Shown in pieces: positions 1 through 9,056 of a stretch of 44,264 nt of DNA. The position numbers were made by a program, and so were the translations under genes. The DNA is from Candidatus Latescibacterota bacterium (GTDB lineage: Bacteria; Latescibacterota; Latescibacteria; Latescibacterales; Latescibacteraceae): contig JAFGMP010000256.1 in NCBI GenBank assembly GCA_016927495.1, positions 1 through 44,264 of the forward strand, written 5' to 3'. Within the stretch, counting starts at the first letter, position 1. Each line of letters begins with the position of its first letter. A model generated the notes under the pieces. It worked only from the letters and a program-made list of their open reading frames with translations, made no database searches and had not been told where the DNA came from.

Positions 1-30
1 AATAACCAAATAAATTTAAGGAGATCTACA

Positions 31-1920
31 GTGAATTTAAGGTTAACGAAAAAATGTATATTGATACTTGCCTTAGTATTTAATCTAAATGCATTCTCCT
101 TGTATTCACAGGAAAAAGGATTGACTGAGGAAGTTTTCTTTCAGCCCATTGAAACGGTAATCACGGCAGGAAGAACCGAACAGAGTATCGAACGGGCTCC
201 GGCAACGATTACGGTAATTTCTTCGGAAGAAATAAAATCATCCGGGGCACTAACTATTCCGGAACTTCTTAGATTTGTTCCTGGAATCGATGTCATGACC
301 ATCACAGCTTCCCACTCGGAGGCAAATGCCCGGGGTTTGAACCAGTTACTATCGAATAAACTTCTGATTCTTATCGATGGACGGTCGGTCTACTTCGATT
401 TTTATGGCGGTGTTATCTGGCAGGGACTGCCGATTCTTATGAATCAAATAGACAGAATTGAAATTGTACGGAGTCCCGGTTCTGCTCTCTATGGAGCAAA
501 TGCATTCAGCGGGGTAATTAACATCATTACGAAAAATCCGAGACAACTGAACGGCGGTCATATTCAGATTCAGGCCGGAGAAAATGGGGTTGTACATACA
601 TCTGCAGTTGTTGGAGACTGGAAAGAAGATACCGGTTACCGATTTGCTCTGGGTACACGTAAAATAAACAGTTATCGTGATCCCCATGAAGATTCGGAGG
701 ATCATGTAATCGGTAATTTCTACCTGGAACATCGTTTAAAGAACAATGCAAAATTGTCTGCCGAGGCCGGTATGGGGCGCGGGTCCATAGTTCAAATCGC
801 AAGAATTGAGGAGACAAAATTCGAAGCTACCACATCATATGCAAAAATGAATTTCGAGCAAGGTTCTTTCAAAGTTCAGGCATTCTGGAATCATGGTGAT
901 GAAACCGGCGGGGCTTTTTTCCCTCCGGGGGATGACGTAAACATCCTTTTTAATACGATTGATCTGGAAGCCCAGCATATGTTGGAATTTGGAAGGAAAA
1001 ATAGCTTTATTTACGGTGGCTCTTATCGCTTTAACAAAATTGAATCGAATTTAATTGACCGTGATCATGATCAGAATTTAACGGCTGCATACTTTCAGAA
1101 TGAATATAGGCCAATACCTGATATAAGTCTTCTTGCTGGAGCCCGTGTTGATCACCACCCACTGGTCGGCATCAATATAAGTCCCAGAGGCAGTTTCATT
1201 TACTCACCGACCAGCCATCACACACTTAAATTTTCTATCGGCAGGGCATTTCGCAATCCCTGTTTCACCGACTCTTATATTAATCTCGCAACCCCGTTAG
1301 GACTTCAGGTAGTCGGTGAGTCTGATCTTGATTCGGAAACTATCACAACGTATGAAATCGGTTACATGTTCTTCCCAGGATACCGGTTACGTACGGAAGT
1401 GAATTTATTCAAATACAACTTTAAAGATTATATCGGTTTTGGGGAACCCCAAATAATAGATCAAATACCGGTACAATCGTTCGTAAATCTTGGAAGTGCA
1501 GAATCTCAGGGATTCGAAGTGTCAACCGATATAATACCGGTTCGCTGGTTGAAAGTATCTTCGAATTACAGCTACCAGGAACTTGATAATCAGTATACGG
1601 TGTTAAAAGAACAATATCCTGCAAAGCATAAAGTAAATGTCAAACTCTTTTTCTCTTTACCGAAAGGTGTATCCGCTTCATTTCTAACCGGGTATGTAGG
1701 TAAAAGTAAATGGGAAGTTCCGACACAAGCGGGAGACTATGCCGAGGCAGTTACCGAAGCACACACCAGGTGTAATGGGAGATTGGGTTACCTGCTGGAA
1801 AATCAACGTTTGGAACTTTTTACATCGGTGTATAACATTTTTGATACCGGAAATAAAGAATACCCATTTGGTGAAGGGATCAGAAGACGGATAGTCGGAG
1901 GAATTAACTTTTCTTATTAA
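31..1920 (+). CDS. TonB-dependent outer-membrane receptor
   Basis: A 629-residue outer-membrane receptor that would import a ligand using TonB energy. The GTG start at 31 follows an AAGGAG ribosome site at 19-24. A signal peptide covers about residues 1-27. The plug domain (about 40-170) has the classical motifs SGALTIPELLRFVPGIDV and ALYGANAFSGVINIITK, and the rest alternates like a 22-strand barrel, ending in aromatic FSY. It is the first gene of a tight same-strand series: the solute-binding protein follows after a few dozen bases, then a histidine kinase. This arrangement suggests that it admits the ligand which the downstream proteins bind and sense. The ligand cannot be read from the sequence. 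The gene starts 30 bases from the window edge, so the operon could begin further upstream. Confidence 0.93.
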   Translation: MNLRLTKKCILILALVFNLNAFSLYSQEKGLTEEVFFQPIETVITAGRTEQSIERAPATITVISSEEIKSSGALTIPELLRFVPGIDVMTITASHSEANARGLNQLLSNKLLILIDGRSVYFDFYGGVIWQGLPILMNQIDRIEIVRSPGSALYGANAFSGVINIITKNPRQLNGGHIQIQAGENGVVHTSAVVGDWKEDTGYRFALGTRKINSYRDPHEDSEDHVIGNFYLEHRLKNNAKLSAEAGMGRGSIVQIARIEETKFEATTSYAKMNFEQGSFKVQAFWNHGDETGGAFFPPGDDVNILFNTIDLEAQHMLEFGRKNSFIYGGSYRFNKIESNLIDRDHDQNLTAAYFQNEYRPIPDISLLAGARVDHHPLVGINISPRGSFIYSPTSHHTLKFSIGRAFRNPCFTDSYINLATPLGLQVVGESDLDSETITTYEIGYMFFPGYRLRTEVNLFKYNFKDYIGFGEPQIIDQIPVQSFVNLGSAESQGFEVSTDIIPVRWLKVSSNYSYQELDNQYTVLKEQYPAKHKVNVKLFFSLPKGVSASFLTGYVGKSKWEVPTQAGDYAEAVTEAHTRCNGRLGYLLENQRLELFTSVYNIFDTGNKEYPFGEGIRRRIVGGINFSY

Positions 1921-1957
1921 CTCGGATATGTATAATTATTCTTCGGGGAATATAATA

Positions 1958-2938
1958 ATGTTTTTGAGATGTGCAAAATATATAAGATATAGCATGATTT
2001 GCCTGGGTATCCTCAGTCTTTTATTGATAGTTACCCCTGTTGAAGTATCCTCCGAACCTGTTCGCATTTTAATTGTCAAAAGTGCGATGGGAACTGAATA
2101 TGATCAAACAGTCAGTGCTATCAAATCATCTTTACAAATGGATGGTATGTCATTTGTCACCGAAGAGATACTTATTGTTCCCGCACAGGAAGAAGAACAG
2201 GTTTTCTGGAATAATGTGCATAGAAATAAACCCAAACTTATTATTACCGTTGGTACAAAGGCGACTACGTCGGCAGTAAATTTTGTACGGGATATTCCGA
2301 TCATTTTTACCATGGTTCTTGGAAAAATTGAAACTATCGAATCACAAATGATTTCCGCCCGTACTAAGGATATCAGTGGTGTAACTCTATCGATTCCCGT
2401 AAAAGACCAGTTGACCATGATGCTCGAAGCATTGCCATATGTAAGGAGAGTGGGTTTATTATACAGCAGGGAGTCGATTCAGACTTATAATGCTGCAAAC
2501 GAAACCACGAAAAAAATGGGGTTACGCCTGCTTGCCAATGAAATTTCAAGCGAAAGGGATATTCCGATTGTCCTGAGAGAAATTCTTCCCGAAATAGATG
2601 TATTCTGGCTGCCACCTGATGCTGTTGTTTATGAGAGGAATAATTTATCATATATAATCCGTGAATGTTATACGAACAGCATTCCTGTAATTGCTGTCTC
2701 CGAACAATTTGCCAAAGCCGGAACTCCATTGGCTTTCGGTATCGATTATACAGACCTTGGTAAACAAACAGCCGAATTAGCTCTACGCAGATTATCAGTT
2801 AATTCTTTCTCAACGCCCGTCATCGAAACACCACGTAAAATATTGCTTCACATTAACAAAGGCGTTGCGACAAGTCTTGGGCTTAAGATACCGGGGAGAA
2901 TACTTGAACGGGCAATACCGGTGGAAAACGGGAGATAA
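1958..2938 (+). CDS. ABC-type solute-binding protein (ABC_sub_bind family)
   Basis: A periplasmic binding protein of the ABC_sub_bind (PF04392, TrpX-like) family, about 326 residues. I chose the ATG at 1958 because GGGGAA at 1945-1950 gives a good ribosome site; an in-frame ATG at 1928 has only a weak one. The N-terminus (FLRCAKYIRYSMICLGILSL onward) is a signal peptide. Two alternating alpha/beta lobes follow, with the family-like stretches LIITVGTKATTSAV and GVTLSIPVKDQLTMM. No permease or ATPase gene is adjacent, so it may act as a sensory binding protein presenting ligand to the next-door kinase rather than as part of a transporter. The kinase ATG begins one base after its stop codon, suggesting translational coupling. 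The ligand is unknown; members of this family bind aromatic amino acids and other small molecules. Confidence 0.85.
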   Translation: MFLRCAKYIRYSMICLGILSLLLIVTPVEVSSEPVRILIVKSAMGTEYDQTVSAIKSSLQMDGMSFVTEEILIVPAQEEEQVFWNNVHRNKPKLIITVGTKATTSAVNFVRDIPIIFTMVLGKIETIESQMISARTKDISGVTLSIPVKDQLTMMLEALPYVRRVGLLYSRESIQTYNAANETTKKMGLRLLANEISSERDIPIVLREILPEIDVFWLPPDAVVYERNNLSYIIRECYTNSIPVIAVSEQFAKAGTPLAFGIDYTDLGKQTAELALRRLSVNSFSTPVIETPRKILLHINKGVATSLGLKIPGRILERAIPVENGR

Positions 2939-2939
2939 T

Positions 2940-4607
2940 ATGGTTGGTACAAATATTGGTAAGTCAGCACGGTCACAACTCGGAACAAAATCGATACTGG
3001 CTGTAGTATTTTTGTTAAGTGCAATATCAATTACTCTGACTGTATTTTTTGTTTCCGGGCAAAAAAACTTTCTCAGTGAAGAGCTTAATAAACGAGCGCT
3101 TTCTCTTGCAAGTAATATGGCATATAACAGCCAGTTTGCCGTACTATCAAGTGATATCACATTTCTTCAAACTCTTATTTCGGGTGTTAAAAAGGAAAGC
3201 GATATAAAAGATGCATTTATAACCGATATTGATGGAGTTATTCTGGCTCATGACGATAAAACCCTAATCGGGCAGAAGATAACAATTCCGACAATCGGAG
3301 ATTCGACATTCTATCAAAGCTGGTTGCCAACGGAGAACAAAGATATAAAACGAACGATAACACTCATTGAGATCGAAAGAAAACCTGCGGATAGTGATGA
3401 AAATATTCTTTTTTCCACTCCTGAGGAAACGAGTGATTCAAACTCAACTGCCATGACTCAATTATACATCAAACCACTTGGATACGCCATTCTTGATGTA
3501 TCGCTTGAGAGTATGAACAGGGCGCTGTCTGTCGGTACACGAAATGCAATAATAATTACGCTTATTATGATTTTATTGGGAGCACTTGCCATTATTTATC
3601 TGGTGAGGAGTGTTGCCGGGCCTATCTATTACCTTGCAGATGCAACAAGAGCTGTAGCGGAGGGTGACCTCGAACAATACGTACCGATTACAAGATCGGA
3701 TGAAATCGGTGTGCTGGCAGACTCTTTTAACCATATGATTGAGCAGTTAAAAGTCTCAAGAGAGAAGATTGAATCCTGGAATCGTGAGCTTGAAACTAAA
3801 GTAGCAGAACGTACAACCGAACTGGAAGAAAAACATAATGAACTTGAAAAAGCTTACGAAGCGTTAAAAACGCTGGATAAGGCTAAGGATGATTTTTTAT
3901 CTCTTGTCTCTCATGAACTTCGAACTCCTTTAAGTTCAATCTTACTGTATTCCGAAATGTTGTTGGATGGCCTTGCAAACTCTGCGGAAGACCGGAATGA
4001 TTTTCTTACCACTATTGTTGAAAATTGCAAGAGGCTTACTCGATTGATTAATGATGTATTGGATCTTTCCAAGATAGAAGCCGGAAGAATGCCGTTTAAT
4101 TTTGAAGAATTGAATATTAAAGGATTGGTGGCGGAAACATTAACCGGAATACGTCCCAAACTTGAAAATCAGTCTTTGAAGTTTGAATATGATCAGATAG
4201 ATGAAAATGCATGTCTCTGGGGTGACAGAGATAAAATAATACAGGTTTTGACAAATATAACCTCGAACGCAATTAAATTCACTCCTGTGGGAGGTAGAAT
4301 CAGTGTTTCGCTGAGCCATAAAAACAACATGGGTGTAGTCGCCGTGGAAGATACCGGCAAAGGTATCGAAAAGAAGGATATACCGAAAGTCTTCGACAGG
4401 TTTAGCCAGCTGGAAAGCATCGATCATCATTCAGAGGGTACGGGATTGGGAATGACAATTTCGAAATCAATAATCGAACGAATGGGAGGAAAAATCTGGA
4501 TAGAGAGTGAACGTGGAAAAGGAACAACCGTTTTCTTCACTTTATCGAAAATAAAACCGAAATTGAGAAATACTGCACAAATGGAAGTTAATAATGGAAC
4601 TCAATAG
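2940..4607 (+). CDS. membrane sensor histidine kinase (HAMP, HisKA, HATPase)
   Basis: A 555-residue sensor kinase. I chose the ATG at 2940, right after the previous stop, with GGGAGA just upstream; the open frame extends to 2865 but that start lies inside the previous gene. Order: TM1 (about 18-40), a periplasmic sensor region of about 155 residues, TM2 (about 200-222), HAMP (about 225-275), a coiled coil (about 280-320), HisKA with the phospho-accepting H325 in SHELRTPLSS, then HATPase_c with N box (NITSNAIKFTP), G1 (DTGKGI), F box (FDRFSQ) and G2 (GTGLGM). The gene overlaps the next response regulator by 14 bases. The solute-binding protein and receptor upstream suggest that it reads a ligand in the periplasm, possibly through the binding protein. 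Confidence 0.94.
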   Translation: MVGTNIGKSARSQLGTKSILAVVFLLSAISITLTVFFVSGQKNFLSEELNKRALSLASNMAYNSQFAVLSSDITFLQTLISGVKKESDIKDAFITDIDGVILAHDDKTLIGQKITIPTIGDSTFYQSWLPTENKDIKRTITLIEIERKPADSDENILFSTPEETSDSNSTAMTQLYIKPLGYAILDVSLESMNRALSVGTRNAIIITLIMILLGALAIIYLVRSVAGPIYYLADATRAVAEGDLEQYVPITRSDEIGVLADSFNHMIEQLKVSREKIESWNRELETKVAERTTELEEKHNELEKAYEALKTLDKAKDDFLSLVSHELRTPLSSILLYSEMLLDGLANSAEDRNDFLTTIVENCKRLTRLINDVLDLSKIEAGRMPFNFEELNIKGLVAETLTGIRPKLENQSLKFEYDQIDENACLWGDRDKIIQVLTNITSNAIKFTPVGGRISVSLSHKNNMGVVAVEDTGKGIEKKDIPKVFDRFSQLESIDHHSEGTGLGMTISKSIIERMGGKIWIESERGKGTTVFFTLSKIKPKLRNTAQMEVNNGTQ

Positions 4608-4974
4608 AAACAGAATTTTAATTGTCGATGATGAAAAAGCTATTCGTATGGGATTATCAATGTGTGTTAAAGCCTCCGGTTTTGAGTCTATGGAAGCCTG
4701 TGATGGAAATGAAGCTTTACGTTTTGCGTCAGAGCAACATCCGGGATTGATAGTTCTCGATGTAATGATGCATGGTATGTCCGGGCTGGAGGTTTGCAGA
4801 AAATTAAAATCGGATCCCTCAACTAAAGATATTAAAGTTATAATGTTGTCTGCCAGGGGACAAATCAGGGAACGTGAAGAGGGGCTTGAAGCGGGTGCCG
4901 ATAAATATATTACCAAACCTTTTGATTACAGAGAATTGATAAAAAATATAAAAATATTATTAGGGATTAAGTAA
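4594..4974 (+). CDS. single-domain response regulator (CheY-like)
   Basis: A 126-residue stand-alone receiver domain. The acidic pair D12-D13, phospho-acceptor D56 in LIVLDVMM, S86 in VIMLSARG and K108 in TKPF are all present, so it should be phosphorylated normally. There is no output domain, so it would signal by protein contact or act as a phosphate shuttle to the next gene product. Its ATG at 4594 lies inside the end of the kinase gene, and its stop codon shares a base with the next start (TAATG at 4972-4976). That coupling makes the upstream kinase its probable phosphodonor. Confidence 0.93.
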   Translation: MELNRNRILIVDDEKAIRMGLSMCVKASGFESMEACDGNEALRFASEQHPGLIVLDVMMHGMSGLEVCRKLKSDPSTKDIKVIMLSARGQIREREEGLEAGADKYITKPFDYRELIKNIKILLGIK

Positions 4975-5981
4975 TGGAAGTTAATAATCAAAAGTCGCAT
5001 TTTGTGTATGATAAGTTAAATCAGGATATAGAGCAATTACCGTCAAAAATATTAGTAGTTGACGATGATATATCGCTGCGCAAAGGATTAGCACGACTAC
5101 TTGAGGCTGAGGGATACAGGACGATAGAAGCCGAAAATGGCAGAGAAGCGATCGGATTGGTTTCTTCGGGAAAAACCGATCTTATTTTACTCGATCTTAT
5201 GATGCCGGAAGTGAACGGCATTGAAGTTTGCACCCTTTTAAAAAGTAATGAAGAAACCAGATTGATACCGATAATAATGATTACTGCGGTTCACGAACAG
5301 GAAGAAAAACTAAAGGCAATACATGCAGGTGTTGATGATTTTCTCAATAAACCGATCAACATAGCGGAGCTTCGAGCCCGTGTTAAATCGTTGTTAAAAA
5401 TGAAACGTTTGAACGATCTTCTTGATTATTCCGATACGGTGGTAGCTTCTCTGGCAAATGCTATCGAATCGAAAGATAAATACACTGAGGGGCATAATGA
5501 ACGTGTCTCACGGTTTGCGGTTGAACTGGCAAAAGTTGCGGGTTTAAATGATAAAGAACAGGAAATGGTAAGAATGGCCGGTATTCTTCATGATATCGGT
5601 AAAATTGGCATACCCGACAATATTCTCAATAAACCGGGGGCTCTTACGGATGATGAATTCACCATTATAAAATCTCATCCGCAACACGGAGAAAAAATTC
5701 TCAAGCCTCTTCATTCCCTGCATGGAGTTCGTGATGTTGTTCTTTATCATCATGAACGTTTTGATGGTAAAGGTTATCCCTACGGTTTAAAAGGGGAACA
5801 GATACCGATTTACGCAAGAATCGTTGCCATAGCTGACAGCTATGATGCAATGACAACAAAAAGACCATACCGTAACGCTTATACCCAAAATGAAGCAATA
5901 AAAGAATTGGAAACAAAAGCCGGACAGTGGTGGGATCCGGAACTTATAAGATTATTTGTCGACAGTGTGTTATTAACATGA
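4974..5981 (+). CDS. response regulator with HD-GYP phosphodiesterase domain
   Basis: A 335-residue two-domain regulator. The receiver domain (about 24-145) has D30-D32, phospho-acceptor D74 in LILLDLMMP and K126 in NKP. The HD-GYP domain (about 155-335) has the HD pair H206-D207 in ILHDIGKIGIP, HHE at 259-261 and the GYP motif at 267-269 in DGKGYPYGLKG. HD-GYP proteins of this type hydrolyse cyclic di-GMP, some also cGAMP, so phosphorylation would change second-messenger levels. All catalytic motifs are intact. It shares its first base with the previous stop codon. In this operon it is the likely output of the sensing arm, linking a sensed ligand to motility or biofilm state. No GGDEF partner is present in the window. 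Confidence 0.94.
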   Translation: MEVNNQKSHFVYDKLNQDIEQLPSKILVVDDDISLRKGLARLLEAEGYRTIEAENGREAIGLVSSGKTDLILLDLMMPEVNGIEVCTLLKSNEETRLIPIIMITAVHEQEEKLKAIHAGVDDFLNKPINIAELRARVKSLLKMKRLNDLLDYSDTVVASLANAIESKDKYTEGHNERVSRFAVELAKVAGLNDKEQEMVRMAGILHDIGKIGIPDNILNKPGALTDDEFTIIKSHPQHGEKILKPLHSLHGVRDVVLYHHERFDGKGYPYGLKGEQIPIYARIVAIADSYDAMTTKRPYRNAYTQNEAIKELETKAGQWWDPELIRLFVDSVLLT

Positions 5982-6020
5982 TGATATATAAAATAAATTT
6001 ATAATTCAAGGATATGTTAG

Positions 6021-7763
6021 ATGGTGGATCTGATATTATGGAATTCGATTGCCAACAGACGTCGATCACCAAGTGATACTTTTCTGGAAAACGGTCTGGG
6101 AACACTTAAATCATATATTGAAAAGCAGGGATTCAATGTACATATCATCGATTGGGCAACAAGTGACTATTGGGAAACATTCACGCCGAAAATTTTATCA
6201 AAAATCAATAGATATCTCGCAACCAAACTGATTTCTTCAGGCAACAGAAACAAGTTATTAACGTATTTTATTAAACCTGTTTTTTTACTAAGTCAGTCAC
6301 TTATGTCGAGATTTCAGGAGCGGGCAATGTATACCGCACTGCTTAATTTGGCCAAATCATTTCGAAAAGACGGATGTCCTGTGCTTGGTATAAAAGTCTG
6401 GTACGGTGAGGCTTACAGAGCTGCAAAAACATTTGCTAATTTGGTACATACTCTGGCGCCGGAAATTCTTATCGTTGCAGGAGGACCTCATGCAACAATT
6501 TACCGTGAGGCTATACTTGGAGACAATGTATTTGATATATCTGTGATCGGAGAAGGCGAAAGAGCGTTATCAGCTATTCTCGGCCTTGCCCGGCGGACGT
6601 ACTCAAAAAATAATTTGCTCGATAAAATTATTCATGAAGCAAAAAATAACAGATTGAAAAATGTTGTTTACCGGGACGGTTCCGAAATAAAAATAACTAC
6701 AATAGATAAAGCGGATGCAAATAAAAAAAATATTCCCACATATGATAATATGGACGGAAAGACAAGAATTCATGTTGTTGTTGACTCTCTTGGTTGCGAG
6801 TGGGCGAAGTGTAATTTCTGTGTTCATTCAAATGTTTACCCGGATCATACATTAAGAGATCCGCAGTCTGTTATCGATGAAATTGAAACTATGATTTCAA
6901 AAGATATAGGTATTTTCCGTTTTGCAGGTTCTTCTTCATCTCTTGATCATATTTGTGAAATAGCAAGATTACTTACGGAGAAAGATATTAAGATTATATA
7001 TTCAATGTTTGCACGGTCAGTACCCAAATCTTCGGAAGAAGAAAACTACAGAAAAATTGTTGAATCCTACAGGTTGCTTATTCGTACAGGACTTCGCGCC
7101 GTATTTGTCGGTGGTGAATCCGCCGATGATAAAATACTCAAATCCGTAATGGGAAAAGGATTGTGCAAGAAGGAAATTATTGCAACAATCAAAGCAATGA
7201 AGCAAGCCGCAGAAGAGGAGGGATTGCCGCTTGATATCGGCCTTTCATTAATTTATCCGACACCGACAATGAGGGAGATGTCTTTAGAAAAACTTAAATT
7301 ATTGAACATCGAATTAGTTGAAGAAACAAATCCTGATTCCGTGCTTGTAAATCCCCCGGCGCCTTTTCCGGGGACGACGTGGTTCAACCATAGCACTCAG
7401 TTCGGATTTGAGTTAGGGCAGAATTTCGTTCAAAAAATGCTTAATTATGATTATGTGCTTTACAAACCACCCAATCTCTGGCCTGATATTGATCTGAAAC
7501 TCGAAGAAATGGATTTTCACCAGATACTCAATGAATGCCAGAACCTGAGAAAATCTTTGGAAGAAAATGGAGTTGTAACTGAAGTAACCGATGAACACTT
7601 TTTGATGATGCGTGCTTCAGGTTATACAGGAAGAGAAGGCGCGCTTACATTTAAACAAAACGCTCTGCTTGATATTTTATCATGTGACTACAAATGGATA
7701 AATAATATGCAGGAAAAAGTAAACCAAACAAGTCGTGCACAAGCACGATTAAACAGGAATTAG
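6021..7763 (+). CDS. B12-binding domain radical SAM protein, atypical CX4CX2C cluster motif
   Basis: A 580-residue enzyme of the cobalamin-dependent radical SAM class. The ATG at 6021 follows AAGGATA. Residues about 1-200 form the B12-binding-like domain with VAGGPHATIY and VIGEGERAL, both typical of this class. The radical SAM barrel follows, with cysteines C259, C264 and C267 in GCEWAKCNFC. This is CX4CX2C, one residue longer than the usual CX3CX2C. Later motifs include GLRAVFVGGESADDKILKSVMGKG, typical of a substrate or SAM-binding strand, and GLSLIYPTPT. The reaction could be methylation, oxidation or rearrangement and cannot be named. It sits 39 bases after the HD-GYP gene and 4 bases before the acyltransferase, so it may make or tailor the acyltransferase product. 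Confidence 0.88.
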   Translation: MVDLILWNSIANRRRSPSDTFLENGLGTLKSYIEKQGFNVHIIDWATSDYWETFTPKILSKINRYLATKLISSGNRNKLLTYFIKPVFLLSQSLMSRFQERAMYTALLNLAKSFRKDGCPVLGIKVWYGEAYRAAKTFANLVHTLAPEILIVAGGPHATIYREAILGDNVFDISVIGEGERALSAILGLARRTYSKNNLLDKIIHEAKNNRLKNVVYRDGSEIKITTIDKADANKKNIPTYDNMDGKTRIHVVVDSLGCEWAKCNFCVHSNVYPDHTLRDPQSVIDEIETMISKDIGIFRFAGSSSSLDHICEIARLLTEKDIKIIYSMFARSVPKSSEEENYRKIVESYRLLIRTGLRAVFVGGESADDKILKSVMGKGLCKKEIIATIKAMKQAAEEEGLPLDIGLSLIYPTPTMREMSLEKLKLLNIELVEETNPDSVLVNPPAPFPGTTWFNHSTQFGFELGQNFVQKMLNYDYVLYKPPNLWPDIDLKLEEMDFHQILNECQNLRKSLEENGVVTEVTDEHFLMMRASGYTGREGALTFKQNALLDILSCDYKWINNMQEKVNQTSRAQARLNRN

Positions 7764-7767
7764 AATT

Positions 7768-8667
7768 ATGGTTGCCCAGAATTTGAAATCATTGACTTTT
7801 ACATATAATGAAAATGAGGAAGCATCCATGTTAGCCAACAGTGAAATAAAAAAACCGAGGGAAATACGGTATCAGATTTTAAATGACTATGAGGATATAA
7901 AATCATGTTTACGTTTACGATATATAAGTTATAGGTATGTTAATTTTATTGAAGAAAATAAGGATCGCCTCGATATCGATGCATACGATCCCTATTCCAC
8001 TTTCCTCGGAGCATATGACGTAACTGATGGCAAACGAATTTTAGTGGGAACCATGCGAATTATCAGCATAAACGAGAATAGTAAAAACATTTCGCAGATT
8101 GCGGAATTGATCTCAAATGCACATGACCCACACATAAAAGAACTGGATAATCGACCTGAATTGTTTCCTATAATGGAATCATTCATACTTCCTGATTCTT
8201 ATCATGATCATTTAAATACATTTAAAAACGGACATCAATCATTTCATCCGTATGAAATTTCAAGACTCGCTGTAAGGCCGGATTACTGGATGCATAATGT
8301 AGATGTAGGATTACATCATCTTTTGGTGTTGGACAGCTGGTTAAATAATCCGCCGCGTAATGATTTTCTCATTGCCGTTCACCCACGGTCACGCAGACGG
8401 TATGAGCGTGTCGGTTTTGAAATCATTCCCGGGACCAAAGAAGTGCTGTATAAGCATATCGATCAGCTTGCAATTGCGATGGTTCTCGATTTGGAGGAAT
8501 ATCTGAAGAGACCTAAATCATATAAGGAAACATGTGAAGCTTTATTGCCGCATTACAAAGAACACCACTATTTCAGTCGTATCACGGAAAGAAGACAGAT
8601 CGAGCGAAGAATTAAAGAAAGAAGAAAAGAAGAGAAAAGGAAAAAAATTATCAATGAAGAAATATGA
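7768..8667 (+). CDS. LuxI/FeeM-like N-acyltransferase (putative signal synthase)
   Basis: A 299-residue GNAT-fold protein resembling acyl-homoserine-lactone synthases and long-chain N-acyl amino acid synthases (FeeM type). Visible hallmarks are an acidic patch D69-D71-D74 before STFLGAYD, the GTMR motif ending in R97, the E163-x-S165-R166 motif in YEISRLAV, and a GNAT-like YERVGFEIIPG at 212-222. In known LuxI proteins the equivalent D, R and E-S-R residues are conserved. The C-terminus (about 271-293) is an unusual run of R, K and E. The start could also be M21 (7828), which has GAGGAAG before it. An alternative is the PEP-CTERM/exosortase-associated acyltransferase family, but no exosortase is visible here. 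As the last gene of the operon it probably makes an N-acylated small molecule. Confidence 0.72.
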   Translation: MVAQNLKSLTFTYNENEEASMLANSEIKKPREIRYQILNDYEDIKSCLRLRYISYRYVNFIEENKDRLDIDAYDPYSTFLGAYDVTDGKRILVGTMRIISINENSKNISQIAELISNAHDPHIKELDNRPELFPIMESFILPDSYHDHLNTFKNGHQSFHPYEISRLAVRPDYWMHNVDVGLHHLLVLDSWLNNPPRNDFLIAVHPRSRRRYERVGFEIIPGTKEVLYKHIDQLAIAMVLDLEEYLKRPKSYKETCEALLPHYKEHHYFSRITERRQIERRIKERRKEEKRKKIINEEI

Positions 8668-8982
8668 ATTTATTTTCGGCTTTTTGTCTGATGTTTCTTT
8701 TTATAGTGAATGACCCTATAAATGGGAAATGAGTAGTTGTTTTAACAAAATATCCTGCGATAAAACCTGCTGTGTTTTATGAGTATTCTGATGACCGAAC
8801 AGGAACAACAGGAGATTCTCCGCTATATTGAAGCGGTTAAACCGCTGCCGGATCAATACCGTTTCCTGTTATTCGAGGATATGCGGGAGGTGGGACTGGT
8901 CCGGAATGGGAAAACCAGCGAGGTATGCAATATTTTCTCCCTTTTCAAATGATCGAGCAGATCTACGAAACACGAGTAAAGA

Positions 8983-9012
8983 AACCGCGAATGAACGCTA
9001 ATAAACGCGAAT
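8983..9012 (+). repeat. 30-bp repeat copy A (three 10-bp units)
   Basis: Three successive 10-bp units of form NN(A/C)CGCNAAT: AACCGCGAAT, GAACGCTAAT, AAACGCGAAT. It matches the reverse complement of copy D (9841-9870) at 24 of 30 positions, and with copy B (9027-9056) it makes an inverted pair separated by 14 bases. It lies inside the decayed methyltransferase frame and is read there as coding sequence. Confidence 0.8.
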
Positions 9013-9026
9013 CCGGGGATGGAAAT

Positions 9027-9056
9027 ATTGGCGTTAATTCGCGTTCGTTAGCGGTT
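9027..9056 (-). repeat. 30-bp repeat copy B, inverted relative to A
   Basis: The minus strand reads AACCGCTAAC, GAACGCGAAT, TAACGCCAAT, the same 10-bp-unit pattern as copies A, C and D. It matches copy D at 24 of 30 positions. Copies A and B together form an element of about 74 bp with hairpin potential and no gene inside. Confidence 0.8.

Noticed and set aside
31-1957. Cobalamin riboswitch before the first TonB receptor
   Set aside because: Only 30 bases of leader are inside the window and no B12-box-like segment is visible.
8983-9056. CRISPR-like array
   Set aside because: Repeat copies are in opposite orientation with no regular spacers and no cas genes; they fit an inverted-repeat element instead.
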